In this document: positions 1 through 12,167 of the stretch, piece by piece
Position numbering within the stretch: the first letter of the stretch is position 1
Layout of the letters: each line of letters begins with the position of its first letter
Assembly: GCA_027484575.1 (NCBI GenBank)
Contig: JAIXSQ010000013.1
Coordinates: forward strand, 186,001 to 250,000
Source of the DNA: Comamonadaceae bacterium
GTDB lineage: Bacteria; Pseudomonadota; Gammaproteobacteria; Burkholderiales; Burkholderiaceae_C
Length of the DNA: 64,000 bases
Direction: 5' to 3'
Program-made: the position numbers and the translations under genes
Notes under the pieces: generated by a model
Told to the model about the DNA's origin: nothing
Seen by the model: only the letters and a program-made list of their open reading frames with translations
Database searches by the model: none

Positions 1-751
1 CCAGCACCACCGCGTCCGGCGGCAGCGCGCGGGCATAGCCGGTGAAGCCGGCGATGTCGGCGAACAGCACGCCCAGGTTCTCGACCTTGCGAGCCGGCAC
101 CGGCTCGCGCCGCTTGAGCAGCTCGGCCACCCGCTGGGGCAGCGCCTCGTGCAGCACGGCGTCGGCCCGGGCCCGCTCGGCGTCGGCGCGCTGCGTCTCG
201 CGCCACAGGGCCAGGTCACGCGAGTAGGTGTAGCGGTCCAGCACCAGGCACAGCACGACGACGCAGAAGGGGTTGACCAGGGCCGCGGCGACGGCGACCG
301 CGTCGTCGGGCGTGCGCCACCACACCGCCAGCCCCAGCGCGAGCAGCGTGGCCGCGTACAGCGGCTGCCGCAGCCGCCGCGGGGTGGCCAGCGCACCCGC
401 GCCGAAGGTCATGCCGGCGGCCCAGAGCGAGAAGTCGCCGCGCAGCTGCCAGTCCACGAGGCCGACCCAGGCGCAGAGCGCGATGAACACCGTGCAGAAC
501 AGCCCGAGCGCCGCCTCGGTGCCGCGCCAGCGCGGCGACCAGCGGTCGACGGCCAGCACCGCCAGGCACACCGCCTCGGCGGCCAACTGCCAGCCGAGCA
601 GCCAGGCCAGGCCCGGGCTGTCGCTGCGCCACAGCGCGGCATCGGCGACCAGGGCGCCCGGCGGCACCAGCAGGGCGACCACGCGGCAGTAGCGCACGCT
701 CAGGGCCCAGCTGCGCGCGGCCAGCCAGCGCCGGAATGCGGCATCGTCCAT
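1..751 (-). CDS. Membrane-anchored class III adenylate/guanylate cyclase (C-terminus beyond window)
   Basis: The reading frame starts with ATG at 751 and runs open to base 1, so only the first 250 residues are seen. The N-terminal 170 or so residues contain several hydrophobic stretches rich in Ala, Leu, Val and Trp, typical of a multi-pass membrane anchor. A charged linker follows, with HEALPQRVAELLKR. The catalytic domain then begins with VLFADIAGFTGYAR, the class III nucleotidyl cyclase motif that carries the first metal-binding Asp. Such enzymes make cAMP or cGMP from the nucleoside triphosphate on the cytoplasmic side of the membrane. Substrate choice cannot be judged because the second half of the domain is missing. 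It faces the gap gene tail to head, with a terminator between them. Confidence 0.85.
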   Translation of the reverse strand, partial: MDDAAFRRWLAARSWALSVRYCRVVALLVPPGALVADAALWRSDSPGLAWLLGWQLAAEAVCLAVLAVDRWSPRWRGTEAALGLFCTVFIALCAWVGLVDWQLRGDFSLWAAGMTFGAGALATPRRLRQPLYAATLLALGLAVWWRTPDDAVAVAAALVNPFCVVVLCLVLDRYTYSRDLALWRETQRADAERARADAVLHEALPQRVAELLKRREPVPARKVENLGVLFADIAGFTGYARALPPDAVVL

Positions 752-805
752 GGCGTCCCCCCTTCGCGCCCGTTGCGGGCGAGGGGCGGATCTTGAACGC
801 GTGGC

Positions 806-836
806 GAAAAAAAACGCGCCCCGCAGGGCGCGTTCT
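806..836 (-). terminator. Intrinsic terminator of the tkt-gap unit
   Basis: On the minus strand a GC-rich stem, AACGCGCCC paired with GGGCGCGTT, is followed by an uninterrupted run of eight T (A at 807-814 on the plus strand). It starts about 20 bases after the gap stop codon and separates that unit from the cyclase gene. Confidence 0.85.
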
Positions 837-856
837 TCCTCCGATGCGACGAGCGC

Positions 857-3990
<3,134 letters not shown>

Positions 3991-4126
3991 GGGGGGGCTG
4001 CGGGGGCGGGAAAACCCGGGAGTTTACCGGCTGGGCCGCCAGACCCGGTGCCCACCGGCCCGGCCGCGCCGGGTGGTCTACAGTGCGCGCGATGCCGCAC
4101 CGCCCCACCTGCCCAGGAGTCCGCCC

Positions 4127-4825
4127 GTGAGCGGCGCCACCGCCATCGTGCTGGCCGCCGGCCGTGGCGAACGGATGCGGCCTTTGACCGACAGCTGCCC
4201 CAAGCCGCTGCTGCCCGTGCAGGGCCGCCCCCTGATCGCCTGGCACCTGCAGGCGCTTGAGGCCGCCGGGCACGCCGATGCCGTCGTGAACACGGCCTGG
4301 CTGGGCGAGCAGCTGCCCGCCCGCCTGGGCGACCGGCACGGCGCGCTGCGCCTGCACTGGTCGCATGAAGGCATCGATTTCGGCGGCGCCCTCGAGACCG
4401 CCGGCGGCATCGCGCGGGCGCTGCCGCAGCTGGCCGACGTGTTCTGGGTGGTGGCCGGCGACGTGTACGTGCCGGGCTTCGCCTTCTCGGCCGCCGAGCG
4501 CGACGACTTCGCCGCCGGCGGCGAGCTGGCCCGCATCTGGCTGGTGCCCAACCCCGCGCACAACCCGAAGGGCGACTTCGCCTTGGACGCGCAGGGACTG
4601 GCCCGCAACACGGGCGAGCCCCGGCTGACCTACTCGACCATCGGCCTGTACCGGCAGGCCTTCTTCGACGAGCTGCCTCGCGGCAACTCGCAGGGACTGA
4701 AAGTCCCGCTGGCCCCGCTGCTGCGGCGGCACATGGACAATGGCCTGGTCGGCGCGCGGCGGCACACCGGTCCCTGGACCGACGTGGGCACGCCCGAACG
4801 CCTGGCCCAACTCAACGCCGCATGA
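4127..4825 (+). CDS. murU: N-acetylmuramate-1-phosphate uridylyltransferase-type nucleotidyltransferase
   Basis: A 232-residue sugar-1-phosphate nucleotidyltransferase. The N-terminus IVLAAGRGERMRPLTDSCPK holds the nucleotide-binding GxGxRxxPLT signature and the PKPLLP segment. WVVAGDVYVP supplies the metal-binding Asp, and WTDVGTPERL closes the domain as in MurU. MurU makes UDP-MurNAc from MurNAc-1-phosphate in the peptidoglycan recycling route that bypasses MurA and MurB. The kinase partner, AmgK, is encoded 10 kb away at 14.6 kb. The GTG start at 4127 is chosen because AGGAG lies seven bases upstream; upstream in-frame codons belong to the divergent tkt leader. TACAGT at about 4079 may be its -10 box. 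It overlaps pepP by ATGA. A related mannose-1-phosphate guanylyltransferase role cannot be excluded. Confidence 0.85.
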   Translation: MSGATAIVLAAGRGERMRPLTDSCPKPLLPVQGRPLIAWHLQALEAAGHADAVVNTAWLGEQLPARLGDRHGALRLHWSHEGIDFGGALETAGGIARALPQLADVFWVVAGDVYVPGFAFSAAERDDFAAGGELARIWLVPNPAHNPKGDFALDAQGLARNTGEPRLTYSTIGLYRQAFFDELPRGNSQGLKVPLAPLLRRHMDNGLVGARRHTGPWTDVGTPERLAQLNAA

Positions 4826-6207
4826 ACACCACCGTCCACGCCGAGCGCCGCGCGCGCGTCGCCCGCGCCCTGGGTCCGCAGGGCATCGCCATCGTCCCCA
4901 CCGCGCCCGAGCGGCCGCGCAACCGCGACAGCGACCACCTGTACCGGCACGACAGCTACTTCTACTACCTGACCGGCTTCTCCGAGCCGAACGCGTGGCT
5001 GGTGCTCACGGGCGACGGGCAGTCCACGCTGTTCTGCCAACCCAAGGACCTCGAACGCGAGATCTGGGACGGCTACCGCCTCGGGCCCGAGGCCGCACCG
5101 GCGTCGCTGGGCGTGCAGGCCGCGCATTCGGTGGCCGAACTCGACGCCGTGCTGCCCAAGCTGCTGGAGAACCGCGACGCGGTCTGGTATCCGTTTGCCA
5201 TCCACGACGGGCTCGAGTCGCAGGTGGGGGGCTGGCTGGCGAAGGTGCGCGGGCGCGTGCGCTACGGCGCGCTGTGCCCGCAGGACCAGCGCGACCTGTG
5301 CGCCGTGCTCGACGAGATGCGCCTGGTCAAGGACGCGCACGAACTGGCGCTCATGCGCGAGGCCTCGCGGATCAGCGCCCGCGCCCACGTGCGCGCCATG
5401 CAGGCCAGCGCGCGCATGCTGCGCGAGGGCCGGGACGTGCGCGAGTACCACCTGGACGCGGAGCTGATGCACGAGTTCCGCATGGGCGGCTCGCAGGCCC
5501 CGGCCTACGGCTCCATCGTGGCGGCGGGCCCCAATGCCTGCGTGCTGCACTACCGCGCCGACAAGGCGCCGGTGCGGGCCGGCGAGCTGGTGCTGATCGA
5601 CGCGGGATGCGAGCTCGACGGCTATGCCAGCGACATCACCCGCACCTTCCCGGCCGACGGCCGCTTCACCGGGCCGCAGCGCGCGCTCTACGAGCTGGTG
5701 CTCGCCTCGCAGGAGGCCGCGGTCGCGGCCACCCGCTCCGGCGCGCGGTTCAACGACCCGCACGACGCGACCGTCAAGGTGCTGGCGCAAGGCATGCTCG
5801 ACCTGGGCCTGCTGGACCGCGGCAAGGTCGGCGGCGTCGACGACGTGATCGAGCAGCGTGCGTACTTCCAGTTCTACATGCACCGCACCGGCCACTGGCT
5901 CGGCATGGACGTGCACGACTGCGGCAGCTACGTGGAACCGACCGAGGTGGGCCAGGTCAGCGAACGCAAGGACCCGCTGTCGGGCGAGACGATCAAGAAC
6001 CGGCCCAGCCGCATCCTGCGGCCGGGGATGGTGCTGACCATCGAGCCGGGCCTGTACGTGCGGCCGGCCGACGGGGTGCCGGAGCAGTTCCACCACATCG
6101 GCATCCGCATCGAGGACGACGCGGTGGTGACCGAGGGCGGCTGCGAGCTGATCACCCGCGACGTGCCGGTCGCGCCCGATGCGATCGAGGCGCTGATGCG
6201 CGGCTGA
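4822..6207 (+). CDS. pepP: Xaa-Pro aminopeptidase (aminopeptidase P)
   Basis: The 461-residue cytosolic metallopeptidase removes N-terminal residues that precede proline. The N-terminal creatinase-like domain contains RHDSYFYYLTGF. The C-terminal pita-bread domain carries all five metal ligands: Asp260 in LIDAGCE, Asp271 in SDITRTFP, His358 in HRTGHWLGMD, Glu408 in TIEPGLYV and Glu431 in IRIEDD. These bind two Mn(2+) ions in the family. Length fits PepP. The start ATG at 4822 shares four bases with the murU stop, so the pair is translationally coupled. A weak hairpin and T-tract follow about 50 bases after the stop. Confidence 0.95.
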   Translation: MNTTVHAERRARVARALGPQGIAIVPTAPERPRNRDSDHLYRHDSYFYYLTGFSEPNAWLVLTGDGQSTLFCQPKDLEREIWDGYRLGPEAAPASLGVQAAHSVAELDAVLPKLLENRDAVWYPFAIHDGLESQVGGWLAKVRGRVRYGALCPQDQRDLCAVLDEMRLVKDAHELALMREASRISARAHVRAMQASARMLREGRDVREYHLDAELMHEFRMGGSQAPAYGSIVAAGPNACVLHYRADKAPVRAGELVLIDAGCELDGYASDITRTFPADGRFTGPQRALYELVLASQEAAVAATRSGARFNDPHDATVKVLAQGMLDLGLLDRGKVGGVDDVIEQRAYFQFYMHRTGHWLGMDVHDCGSYVEPTEVGQVSERKDPLSGETIKNRPSRILRPGMVLTIEPGLYVRPADGVPEQFHHIGIRIEDDAVVTEGGCELITRDVPVAPDAIEALMRG

Positions 6208-6254
6208 AGCCGCACGCGCACGGTGGCTGGCGGGTCCGCCACCGTGCGATCCCA

Positions 6255-6297
6255 GGCCCCGCGGCAGGCCGCCACCCGAGGGACGGCGGGGCCTTTG
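6255..6297 (+). terminator. Possible weak terminator after pepP
   Basis: GGCCCCGC (6255-6262) can pair with GCGGGGCC (6286-6293) around a long loop and is followed by TTTGT. A second inverted repeat, CGCACGGTGG/CCACCGTGCG, lies just before it without a T-run. Termination strength is uncertain. Confidence 0.4.
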
Positions 6298-6399
6298 TCG
6301 CGCTGGCGACCCGGGTTCGCGCCCCCTCTACAATCGCGGCCCACACCAAGGGTGCGGCGGCGCATCGCCGAGCCGGCACCCGCAGGAGACCACGTCCGC

Positions 6400-8697
6400 A
6401 TGCCTCCCACGCCCGAAGAAAAGCGCGCCCAGCTGCGCCAGGCCGCGCTCGAGTACCACGAGTTTCCCGTCCCCGGCAAGATCGCGATCGCGCCGACCAA
6501 GCAGCTGATCAACCAGCACGACCTCGCGCTCGCCTATTCCCCGGGCGTGGCCCATCCCTGCGAGGAGATCGTCAAGGACCCGGCCGCCGCCTTCCGCTAC
6601 ACCGCCCGCGGCAACCTGGTGGCCGTGATCACCAACGGCACCGCGGTGCTGGGCCTGGGCGACATCGGCCCGCTGGCCTCCAAGCCGGTGATGGAAGGCA
6701 AGGGCGTCCTGTTCAAGAAGTTCGCCGGCATCGACGTGTTCGACATCGAGGTGGCCGAGAAGGACCTGGACAAGCTGGTGGACGTCATCGCCGCGCTGGA
6801 GCCCACCTTCGGCGGCGTGAACCTCGAGGACATCAAGGCCCCCGACTGCTTCTACGTCGAGCGCAAGCTGCGCGAGCGCATGAAGATCCCGGTCTTCCAC
6901 GACGACCAGCACGGCACGGCCATCGTGGTGGGTGCGGCCATCCTCAACGGCCTGAAGGTGGTGGGCAAGGACATCCGGCAGGTCAAGCTGGTCACCTCGG
7001 GCGCCGGTGCCGCCGCCCTGGCCTGCCTGAGCCTGCTGGTCAAGCTGGGCATGCCGCGCGAGAACATCTACGCGACCGACCTGGCGGGCGTGGTCTACGA
7101 GGGCCGCACCGAGCTGATGGACGAGGACAAGGTCCAGTTCGCGCAGAAGACCTCGGCGCGCACGCTGGCCGACGTCATCGAGGGTGCGGACATCTTCCTG
7201 GGCCTGTCGGCCGGCAACGTGCTCAAGCCCGCCATGGTCAAGTCCATGGCCAAGGACCCGCTGATCCTGGCGCTGGCCAACCCCAATCCGGAGATCCACC
7301 CCGAGGAAGCCAAGGCCGTGCGGCCGGACGCGATCCTGGCGACGGGCCGCACCGACTTCCCGAACCAGGTCAACAACGTCCTGTGCTTCCCGTACATCTT
7401 CCGGGGCGCGCTGGACTGCGGCGCCACGACGATCACGGTGGAGATGGAGATCGCCGCGGTGCACGCGATCGCCGAGCTGGCGCAGGCCGAGCAGAGCGAG
7501 GTGGTCGCGGCCGCCTACGCCGGCCAGAAGCTGGCGTTCGGGCCCGAGTACCTGATTCCCAAGCCGTTCGACCCGCGGCTGATGATGAAGATCGCCCCGG
7601 CCGTGGCCCAGGCCGCCGCCGCCAGCGGCGTCGCCGCCCGGCCGATCCAGGACTTCGACGCCTACCGCGAGCGCCTGCAGAGCTTCGTCTACGCCTCCGG
7701 CACGACGATGAAGCCCATCTTCACCGCCGCCAAGACGGCGGCCAAGAAGCGGGTGGCGTACTGCGAAGGCGAGGAAGAGCGCGTGCTGCGGGCCGCGCAG
7801 ATCGTGGTCGACGAGAACATCGCCCGCCCCACGCTGATCGGCCGCCCGGCCGTGATCGCCCAGCGGATCGAGAAGTTCGGGCTGCGGCTGCAGCAGGGCC
7901 GCGACTACGACATCGTCAACGTCGAGCAGGACGACCGCTATCGCGACTTCTGGCAGAGCTACCACCGCATGACGGCCCGCAAGGGTGTCACGGCGCAGAT
8001 GGCCAAGATCGAGATGCGCCGCCGGCTCACGCTCATCGGCGCCATGCTGCTGCAGAAGAAGCATGTCGACGGGATGATCTGCGGCACCTGGGGCACCACC
8101 GGCATCCACCTGCAGTACCTCGACCAGGTCATCGGCAAGCGCGAGGGCGTGGCCACCTACGCCTGCATGAACGGGCTGATGCTGCCGGGCCGCCAGGTCT
8201 TCGTCGTCGACACCCACGTGAACTACGACCCGAGCGCGGAGCAGCTGGCCGAGATCACGGTGATGGCGGCCGAGGAGATGATGCGCTTCGGCCTCAAGCC
8301 CAAGGCGGCCCTGCTGTCGCACTCCAACTTCGGCTCCAGCAACCAGCCCAGTGCCGTGAAGATGCGCGAGACCCTGGCGCTGCTGCAGGAACGCGCGCCC
8401 TGGCTCGAGGTCGACGGTGAGATGCACGGCGACGTGGCCCTGGACGGCGCGGCCCGCGACCAGCTGATGCCCCACGGCACGCTGACCGGTGACGCGAACC
8501 TGCTGGTGATGCCCAACATCGACGCGGCCAACATCTCCTACAACCTGCTCAAGACCGCCGCCGGCGGGAACATCGCCATCGGCCCGGTGCTGTTGGGCGC
8601 GGCCAAGCCGGTGCATATCCTGACGGCAAGCACCACGGTGCGTCGGATCGTGAACATGACCGCCCTCACGGTCGCCGACGCGAATGCGAGCCGTTAA
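6400..8697 (+). CDS. maeB: NADP-dependent malic enzyme with phosphotransacetylase-like C-terminal domain
   Basis: The 765-residue protein decarboxylates malate to pyruvate with reduction of NADP, supplying NADPH and pyruvate. Residues 1-430 form the malic enzyme domain, with [13 protein letters not shown], the cofactor-binding [12 protein letters not shown] and [10 protein letters not shown]. Residues 430-765 resemble phosphate acetyltransferase ([15 protein letters not shown] region, [26 protein letters not shown]), which in MaeB proteins is thought to sense acetyl-CoA rather than catalyse. Length matches the fused family. The ATG at 6400 has AGGAG 11 bases upstream, and TACAAT at 6329-6334 is a good -10 box. 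A strong terminator follows, so it is probably a single-gene transcript. Confidence 0.95.
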   Translation: MPPTPEEKRAQLRQAALEYHEFPVPGKIAIAPTKQLINQHDLALAYSPGVAHPCEEIVKDPAAAFRYTARGNLVAVITNGTAVLGLGDIGPLASKPVMEGKGVLFKKFAGIDVFDIEVAEKDLDKLVDVIAALEPTFGGVNLEDIKAPDCFYVERKLRERMKIPVFHDDQHGTAIVVGAAILNGLKVVGKDIRQVKLVTSGAGAAALACLSLLVKLGMPRENIYATDLAGVVYEGRTELMDEDKVQFAQKTSARTLADVIEGADIFLGLSAGNVLKPAMVKSMAKDPLILALANPNPEIHPEEAKAVRPDAILATGRTDFPNQVNNVLCFPYIFRGALDCGATTITVEMEIAAVHAIAELAQAEQSEVVAAAYAGQKLAFGPEYLIPKPFDPRLMMKIAPAVAQAAAASGVAARPIQDFDAYRERLQSFVYASGTTMKPIFTAAKTAAKKRVAYCEGEEERVLRAAQIVVDENIARPTLIGRPAVIAQRIEKFGLRLQQGRDYDIVNVEQDDRYRDFWQSYHRMTARKGVTAQMAKIEMRRRLTLIGAMLLQKKHVDGMICGTWGTTGIHLQYLDQVIGKREGVATYACMNGLMLPGRQVFVVDTHVNYDPSAEQLAEITVMAAEEMMRFGLKPKAALLSHSNFGSSNQPSAVKMRETLALLQERAPWLEVDGEMHGDVALDGAARDQLMPHGTLTGDANLLVMPNIDAANISYNLLKTAAGGNIAIGPVLLGAAKPVHILTASTTVRRIVNMTALTVADANASR

Positions 8698-8757
8698 GGC
8701 ACGAAGCGCGAGCGTGCGCTGACTTCAGGGCCTGCGGCCCAGCCCGAATGGCCTTGC

Positions 8758-8795
8758 GCGGCTGCCCAAAATTTGGGCAGCCGCTTGCCTTTTGT
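8758..8795 (+). terminator. Intrinsic terminator after maeB
   Basis: A long stem, GCGGCTGCCCAAA paired with TTTGGGCAGCCGC, is followed by TTGCCTTTTG. It ends the maeB transcript before the ribonuclease gene. Confidence 0.85.
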
Positions 8796-8828
8796 GACTG
8801 CATCGTTCACACTTGCGCGCTTGATTTC

Positions 8829-8840
8829 CGGGTTAACCCG
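8829..8840. promoter_or_regulatory. Perfect palindrome CGGGTTAACCCG upstream of the RNase gene
   Basis: A 12-bp perfect palindrome lies 73 bases before the barnase-like gene, just after a TTGATT stretch and between two GAGGATCC copies nearby. It could be an operator, but no known regulator site was recognised. Confidence 0.3.
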
Positions 8841-8912
8841 AGGATCCACAGGGTCCCGGGAGGATCCGGAAGGCGTCCGCAAGGTCACCCCCAGAAGGTC
8901 CGTTTCGAATTC

Positions 8913-9317
8913 ATGGCGCGCGTGGCTGCGATCAAGGTTGCGCTCACCGGTGTCCTGGTTGCCGCGTGGCTCACCGGTGCGGCACCGGTGGCCGCCAAGG
9001 GACCGACGGAACGCTCGAACGCGGAGACGGCCACCAGCATCCGGCTGGTCGAGCTCCCGCGCCAAGGCCGGGAAACCTACGAACTGATCCGCCTCGGCGG
9101 TCCGTTCCCGTACGACAAGGACGGCTCGGTGTTCTCCAACCGCGAGCGTTTGCTCCCGGCCGAGAAGCGCGGCTACTGGCGCGAATACACCGTGAAGACG
9201 CCGGGATCGCGCGACCGGGGAGCCCGGCGCATCGTGTGCGGTGGCCCGCCCCGGGTGCCGGACGCGTGCTACTACACCGCTGACCATTACGCCAGCTTTC
9301 GCAAGATCGTGGAGTGA
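8913..9317 (+). CDS. Secreted barnase-like guanyl-specific ribonuclease
   Basis: The 134-residue precursor starts with a signal peptide (hydrophobic KVALTGVLVAAWLTGAAPVAA, written here in parts as KVALTGVLVAAW then LTGAAPVAA). The mature part of about 107 residues matches the microbial RNase N1/T1/barnase family. It has FPYDKDGSVFSNRE, the catalytic Glu in YWREYTV, two Arg in RDRGARRIV and the general-acid His in TADHYASF. All residues needed for RNA cleavage after guanosine appear present. The family acts outside the producing cell or is held inactive inside by barstar. The downstream gene encodes such an inhibitor. The ATG at 8913 is preceded by AGAAGG at a rather long distance (about 14 bases), so the start is slightly uncertain. 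Confidence 0.9.
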   Translation: MARVAAIKVALTGVLVAAWLTGAAPVAAKGPTERSNAETATSIRLVELPRQGRETYELIRLGGPFPYDKDGSVFSNRERLLPAEKRGYWREYTVKTPGSRDRGARRIVCGGPPRVPDACYYTADHYASFRKIVE

Positions 9318-9325
9318 CCCCAGAC

Positions 9326-9796
9326 ATGAAGCGGGACCTGTTTTTGACCACCGAGGACAACGCGGAAATGGATCGTCCTGCCCGCCCCGACATCGGCCAC
9401 ACCCCCCTGAAGGGCGTGCGCAGCAACATCGTGCAGTCCATCCGGGCCTTCCGGGTGCAGGACCTGCAGGACACGGCGCGCGCGCTCGGCCACCATTTCC
9501 TGTACGCCAACCTCTCGGCCGCCCAGAGCAAGCAGGACGTGCTGGACATGGTCGCGCAGCAGTTCATGCTGCCGGCCCACTTCGGCAAGAACTTCGACGC
9601 GCTGTACGACTGCATGACCGACCCGGTGCACAAGTCGGGTCCGCAGCCCGGCTTCATCGTGGTGCTCGAGCAGATCCCGGCCACCGTCAAGTTCGACAAG
9701 GAAGCACGCGAGCAGCTGCTGGACATCTTCCGCGACACCGCCGACTACTGGGCGGACCGGAAGGTGCCGTTCAGGTGCTTCTATTCTTTTCTGTAG
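9326..9796 (+). CDS. Barstar-family ribonuclease inhibitor
   Basis: A 156-residue cytosolic protein whose C-terminal 100 residues match barstar: QDLQDTARALGHHFLYANL, QFMLPAHFGKNFDALYDCMT and PFRCFYSF. Barstar blocks the active site of the barnase encoded directly upstream, which protects the cell while the enzyme is made and exported. The N-terminal 40 residues are longer than in Bacillus barstar. The gene begins a few bases after the RNase stop. A GTG at 9314 overlaps that stop and is an alternative start; ATG 9326 was chosen because GGAG lies about 11 bases before it. The two genes form an enzyme-immunity pair. Confidence 0.88.
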   Translation: MKRDLFLTTEDNAEMDRPARPDIGHTPLKGVRSNIVQSIRAFRVQDLQDTARALGHHFLYANLSAAQSKQDVLDMVAQQFMLPAHFGKNFDALYDCMTDPVHKSGPQPGFIVVLEQIPATVKFDKEAREQLLDIFRDTADYWADRKVPFRCFYSFL

Positions 9797-9978
9797 CCCG
9801 TTCCGCACAAGCAGGCCAAGCGGAACGGGCCAACGAGGCCCCCGGCGCCGAAGGCGCCCCCACGGCGACGCCGGATGCCGGCGAGAAGATGCCCACCGAC
9901 AAGCTGGTCGACGTCTCGCCGCTCGCGCTGCGCATGAGCAGCCCCTTCAACGCCGGTTACTGGCTGGCGGCCGCCTGA
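9775..9978 (+). CDS. Possible small protein after barstar
   Basis: A frame of about 67 codons overlaps the end of the barstar gene and ends at 9978. Its last 30 codons (from MPTDKLVDVSPLALR to the C-terminal GYWLAAA) have GC at nearly every third position, as the surrounding genes do, which suggests that they are or were translated. No convincing start exists: GTG 9775 lies inside barstar, and ATG 9889 lacks a spaced ribosome binding site. A plus-strand terminator follows at 10013, so the region is transcribed from this side. It could also be a remnant. I do not recognise the protein. Confidence 0.3.
   Translation: MLLFFSVARSAQAGQAERANEAPGAEGAPTATPDAGEKMPTDKLVDVSPLALRMSSPFNAGYWLAAA
9796..9830. 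repeat. Inverted repeat at the barstar stop codon
   Basis: GCCCGTTCCGC pairs with GCGGAACGGGC over 11 bp around a 13-base loop. The first base is part of the TAG stop. No T-run follows, so it is more likely an mRNA-stabilising or attenuating hairpin than an intrinsic terminator. Confidence 0.5.
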
Positions 9979-10012
9979 GGCGGCAGCGCCTGCCACCGCA
10001 GGCATGACCCGG

Positions 10013-10042
10013 AGCCCGGCCCCGCGCCGGGCTTCGTCGTTT
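10013..10042 (+). terminator. Intrinsic terminator ending the RNase-barstar transcript
   Basis: AGCCCGGC and GCCGGGCT form an 8-bp stem with a 5-base loop, followed by TCGTCGTTT on the plus strand. It abuts the convergent rsmA stop codon. Confidence 0.7.
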
Positions 10043-10830
10043 CAGGCCGCCTGGGCCAGGGCCACGTACTCGGCCACCGGGACTTCCTCGGCCCGGCGCT
10101 GCAGGTCGAAGCCGCCGGCGTAGCCGCGCGCCTCCAGCCAGCGCCCCAGGGTGTGGCGCAACAGCTTGCGCCGCTGGCTGAAGGCCACCTGCACCAGCTC
10201 CGAGAGCAGCGCGACCTCCAGCGCCGCGGGCCGTGCATGCGGCACCATGCGCACGACCGCGCTGTCGACCTTGGGCGGCGGATCGAAGGCCGACGGCGGC
10301 ACGAACAGCACGTCCTCCATCGCATACCGCCACTGCAACATCACCGACAGCCGCCCGTAGGCAGCGGTCGCCGGGGCGGCCACCATGCGGTCGATGACCT
10401 CCTTCTGCAGCATGAAGTGCTGGTCCTCGACGGCATCCACGTGCTCCAGCAGGTGGAACAGGATGGGGGTGGAGATGTTGTAGGGCAGGTTGCCCACCAC
10501 CCGCAGCCGGGCCGCGCCCAGCTCGGCGGCCAGTGCCGTGACGTCGACCTTCAGCACGTCGGACTCGACCACCCGCAACTGGCCATGCGCGCGCAGCCGG
10601 GCGGCCAGGTCGCGGTCGAGCTCGACCACGGTCAGCTGGCCCAGCCGCTCGACCAGGGGCTGCGTCAGGGCCGCCAGGCCGGGACCGATCTCGACCATCG
10701 CCTGGCCGGGTCGCGGCGCGATCGCACGAACGATCGCGTCGATCACGGCCACGTCGGCCAGGAAGTGCTGGCCGAAGCGCTTGCGCGGGGTGTGGGGCTT
10801 CAGGACGGCGGCTCCCGGAACTCGATCCAC
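10042..10830 (-). CDS. rsmA: 16S rRNA (adenine1518/1519-N6)-dimethyltransferase
   Basis: RsmA (KsgA) dimethylates two adjacent adenines in helix 45 of 16S rRNA late in 30S assembly. RKRFGQHFL at the N-terminus, the SAM-binding [25 protein letters not shown] and the catalytic NLPYNIST (NLPY) motif are all present, as is the C-terminal [11 protein letters not shown] region. There is no ATG at the expected start. The coordinates use GTG 10830, the nearest ordinary start codon. A CTG at 10803, which overlaps the surA stop as CTGA and has GGGAG eight bases upstream, gives the more usual N-terminus KPHTPRKRF. It is cotranscribed with surA and lptD. Confidence 0.93.
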   Translation of the reverse strand: MDRVPGAAVLKPHTPRKRFGQHFLADVAVIDAIVRAIAPRPGQAMVEIGPGLAALTQPLVERLGQLTVVELDRDLAARLRAHGQLRVVESDVLKVDVTALAAELGAARLRVVGNLPYNISTPILFHLLEHVDAVEDQHFMLQKEVIDRMVAAPATAAYGRLSVMLQWRYAMEDVLFVPPSAFDPPPKVDSAVVRMVPHARPAALEVALLSELVQVAFSQRRKLLRHTLGRWLEARGYAGGFDLQRRAEEVPVAEYVALAQAA

Positions 10831-12149
10831 GCGCGGCCGCGCACTTCCTGCGCCCACTGGGTGTAGGCCTCGTCCAGCTTCTTCTCGCGCAGCACGTTGC
10901 GCGCCACCTCGCGCTGCTCGCGCGCGCTGAGCGTCGACTGGCGCCGCTCCATCAGCTGGATCAGGTGCACGCCGAACCGCGAGACCACCGGCTGGCTCAG
11001 GTCGCCCGGCCGCAGCTGGTTCATCACGTCCTCGAACTCGGGCACGAACTGGCCCGGCGCGACCCACCCGAGATCGCCGCCGGCCGAGGCGCTGCCGTCC
11101 TGCGAGAACTCGCGCGCGAGCGCGGCGAAGTCGGCCTGTCCCGTGACCACGCGCCGCCGGTAGTCGGCCAGCCGCTCACGGGCCTGCTGCTCGGTCAGGC
11201 GCGGGCCCGGCCGCAGCAGGATGTGGCGCGCGCGGCTTTGCGTGACGACCGCCGCTCCGGCCTCGCGCCGCTCCAGCAGCTTGAGCACGTGGAAGCCGGC
11301 GCCCGAGCGCACCACGCCGGACACCCCGCCGTCGGGCAGGCCCCGCACCGCGTCCACGAACAGCTCGGGCCAACGGTCGGCGGTGCGTTCGCCGAGCACG
11401 CCACCTTCCTTGCCCTCGGGGGCGTCGGACAGCTGGCGCGCCAGCTGCGCGAAGTCCTCGCCGGCGCGTGCGCGGCGCAGCACGTCGGCGGCCTTGGCCT
11501 GCAGCTGCTGCGCCTGCTCGGCCGACGCGGTCTCGGGCACGGCCACCAGCACCTGCGCCAGCCGCAGGGCGGCAGGCCCGGCATCGGCCTGCTGCTCGCG
11601 CAGGAACTGGTCGACGTCGGCCTCGCTCACGCGCACGCGGTTGCCCAGCTCGCGGTCGCGCAGGCGCTGCAGCAGCAGCTGGTTGCGCAGGTCCTCGCGG
11701 AAGGCCGCCGGGGCGACGCCGCTGGCCACCATGCGCCGGCGCAGCTCGGCCACTTCCAGCCCGTTCTGGCGCGCCACGGTCTGCTCGGCCAGGTCGATCG
11801 AGGTCTCGTCCACGCGCAGCCCGCCATCGCGCGCCAGCTGCAGCTGCGACTTCTCGCTGACGAGCCGGTCCAGGACGATGCGGCGCATCTCGGTGCGCGG
11901 CGGCAGGGCGGCGCCCTCCTGCGCGAGCTGCTGCTCGAAACGGGCCATGCGCAGCCGCACCTCGGTGTTGGTGATCGGCTCCGAGTTGACGACCGCCACG
12001 ATGTAGTCGGCCGCGACGGGCGCGTCGGACGGCGGCACCGAGCGCACGGTGCCGCCGCCCAGGGAGGGCGAGGGCCGCAGTTGCGCGGCGGCGGGTGCTG
12101 CGGCACCGGCGGCGCAGGCGAGCACGAGGGCGAGGACGCGAGGAGTCAT
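10800..12149 (-). CDS. surA: Periplasmic peptidyl-prolyl isomerase and chaperone SurA
   Basis: The 449-residue protein escorts outer-membrane beta-barrel proteins, including LptD, across the periplasm to the Bam complex. A signal peptide (residues 1-23, [19 protein letters not shown]) is followed by the SurA N-domain (residues 50-190, with [17 protein letters not shown] and [15 protein letters not shown]). Two parvulin domains come next: one near 200-300 and one near 305-405 with RARHILLR and [16 protein letters not shown]. Length is as usual. It lies 18 bases after lptD and overlaps rsmA. In many proteobacteria pdxA stands between surA and rsmA; here it does not. Confidence 0.96.
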   Translation of the reverse strand: MTPRVLALVLACAAGAAAPAAAQLRPSPSLGGGTVRSVPPSDAPVAADYIVAVVNSEPITNTEVRLRMARFEQQLAQEGAALPPRTEMRRIVLDRLVSEKSQLQLARDGGLRVDETSIDLAEQTVARQNGLEVAELRRRMVASGVAPAAFREDLRNQLLLQRLRDRELGNRVRVSEADVDQFLREQQADAGPAALRLAQVLVAVPETASAEQAQQLQAKAADVLRRARAGEDFAQLARQLSDAPEGKEGGVLGERTADRWPELFVDAVRGLPDGGVSGVVRSGAGFHVLKLLERREAGAAVVTQSRARHILLRPGPRLTEQQARERLADYRRRVVTGQADFAALAREFSQDGSASAGGDLGWVAPGQFVPEFEDVMNQLRPGDLSQPVVSRFGVHLIQLMERRQSTLSAREQREVARNVLREKKLDEAYTQWAQEVRGRAWIEFREPPS

Positions 12150-12167
12150 GGGGTGGCGCGGTGCAGG

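Noticed and set aside
4740..8420. A 1226-codon plus-strand frame across pepP and maeB
   Set aside because: It is a shifted frame through two well-recognised genes; the product is Arg/Pro/Ala-rich without motifs.
9241..9978. A continuous 245-codon gene across barstar
   Set aside because: Most of it is a shifted frame of barstar; only the last part has coding character and is reported separately as a weak feature.
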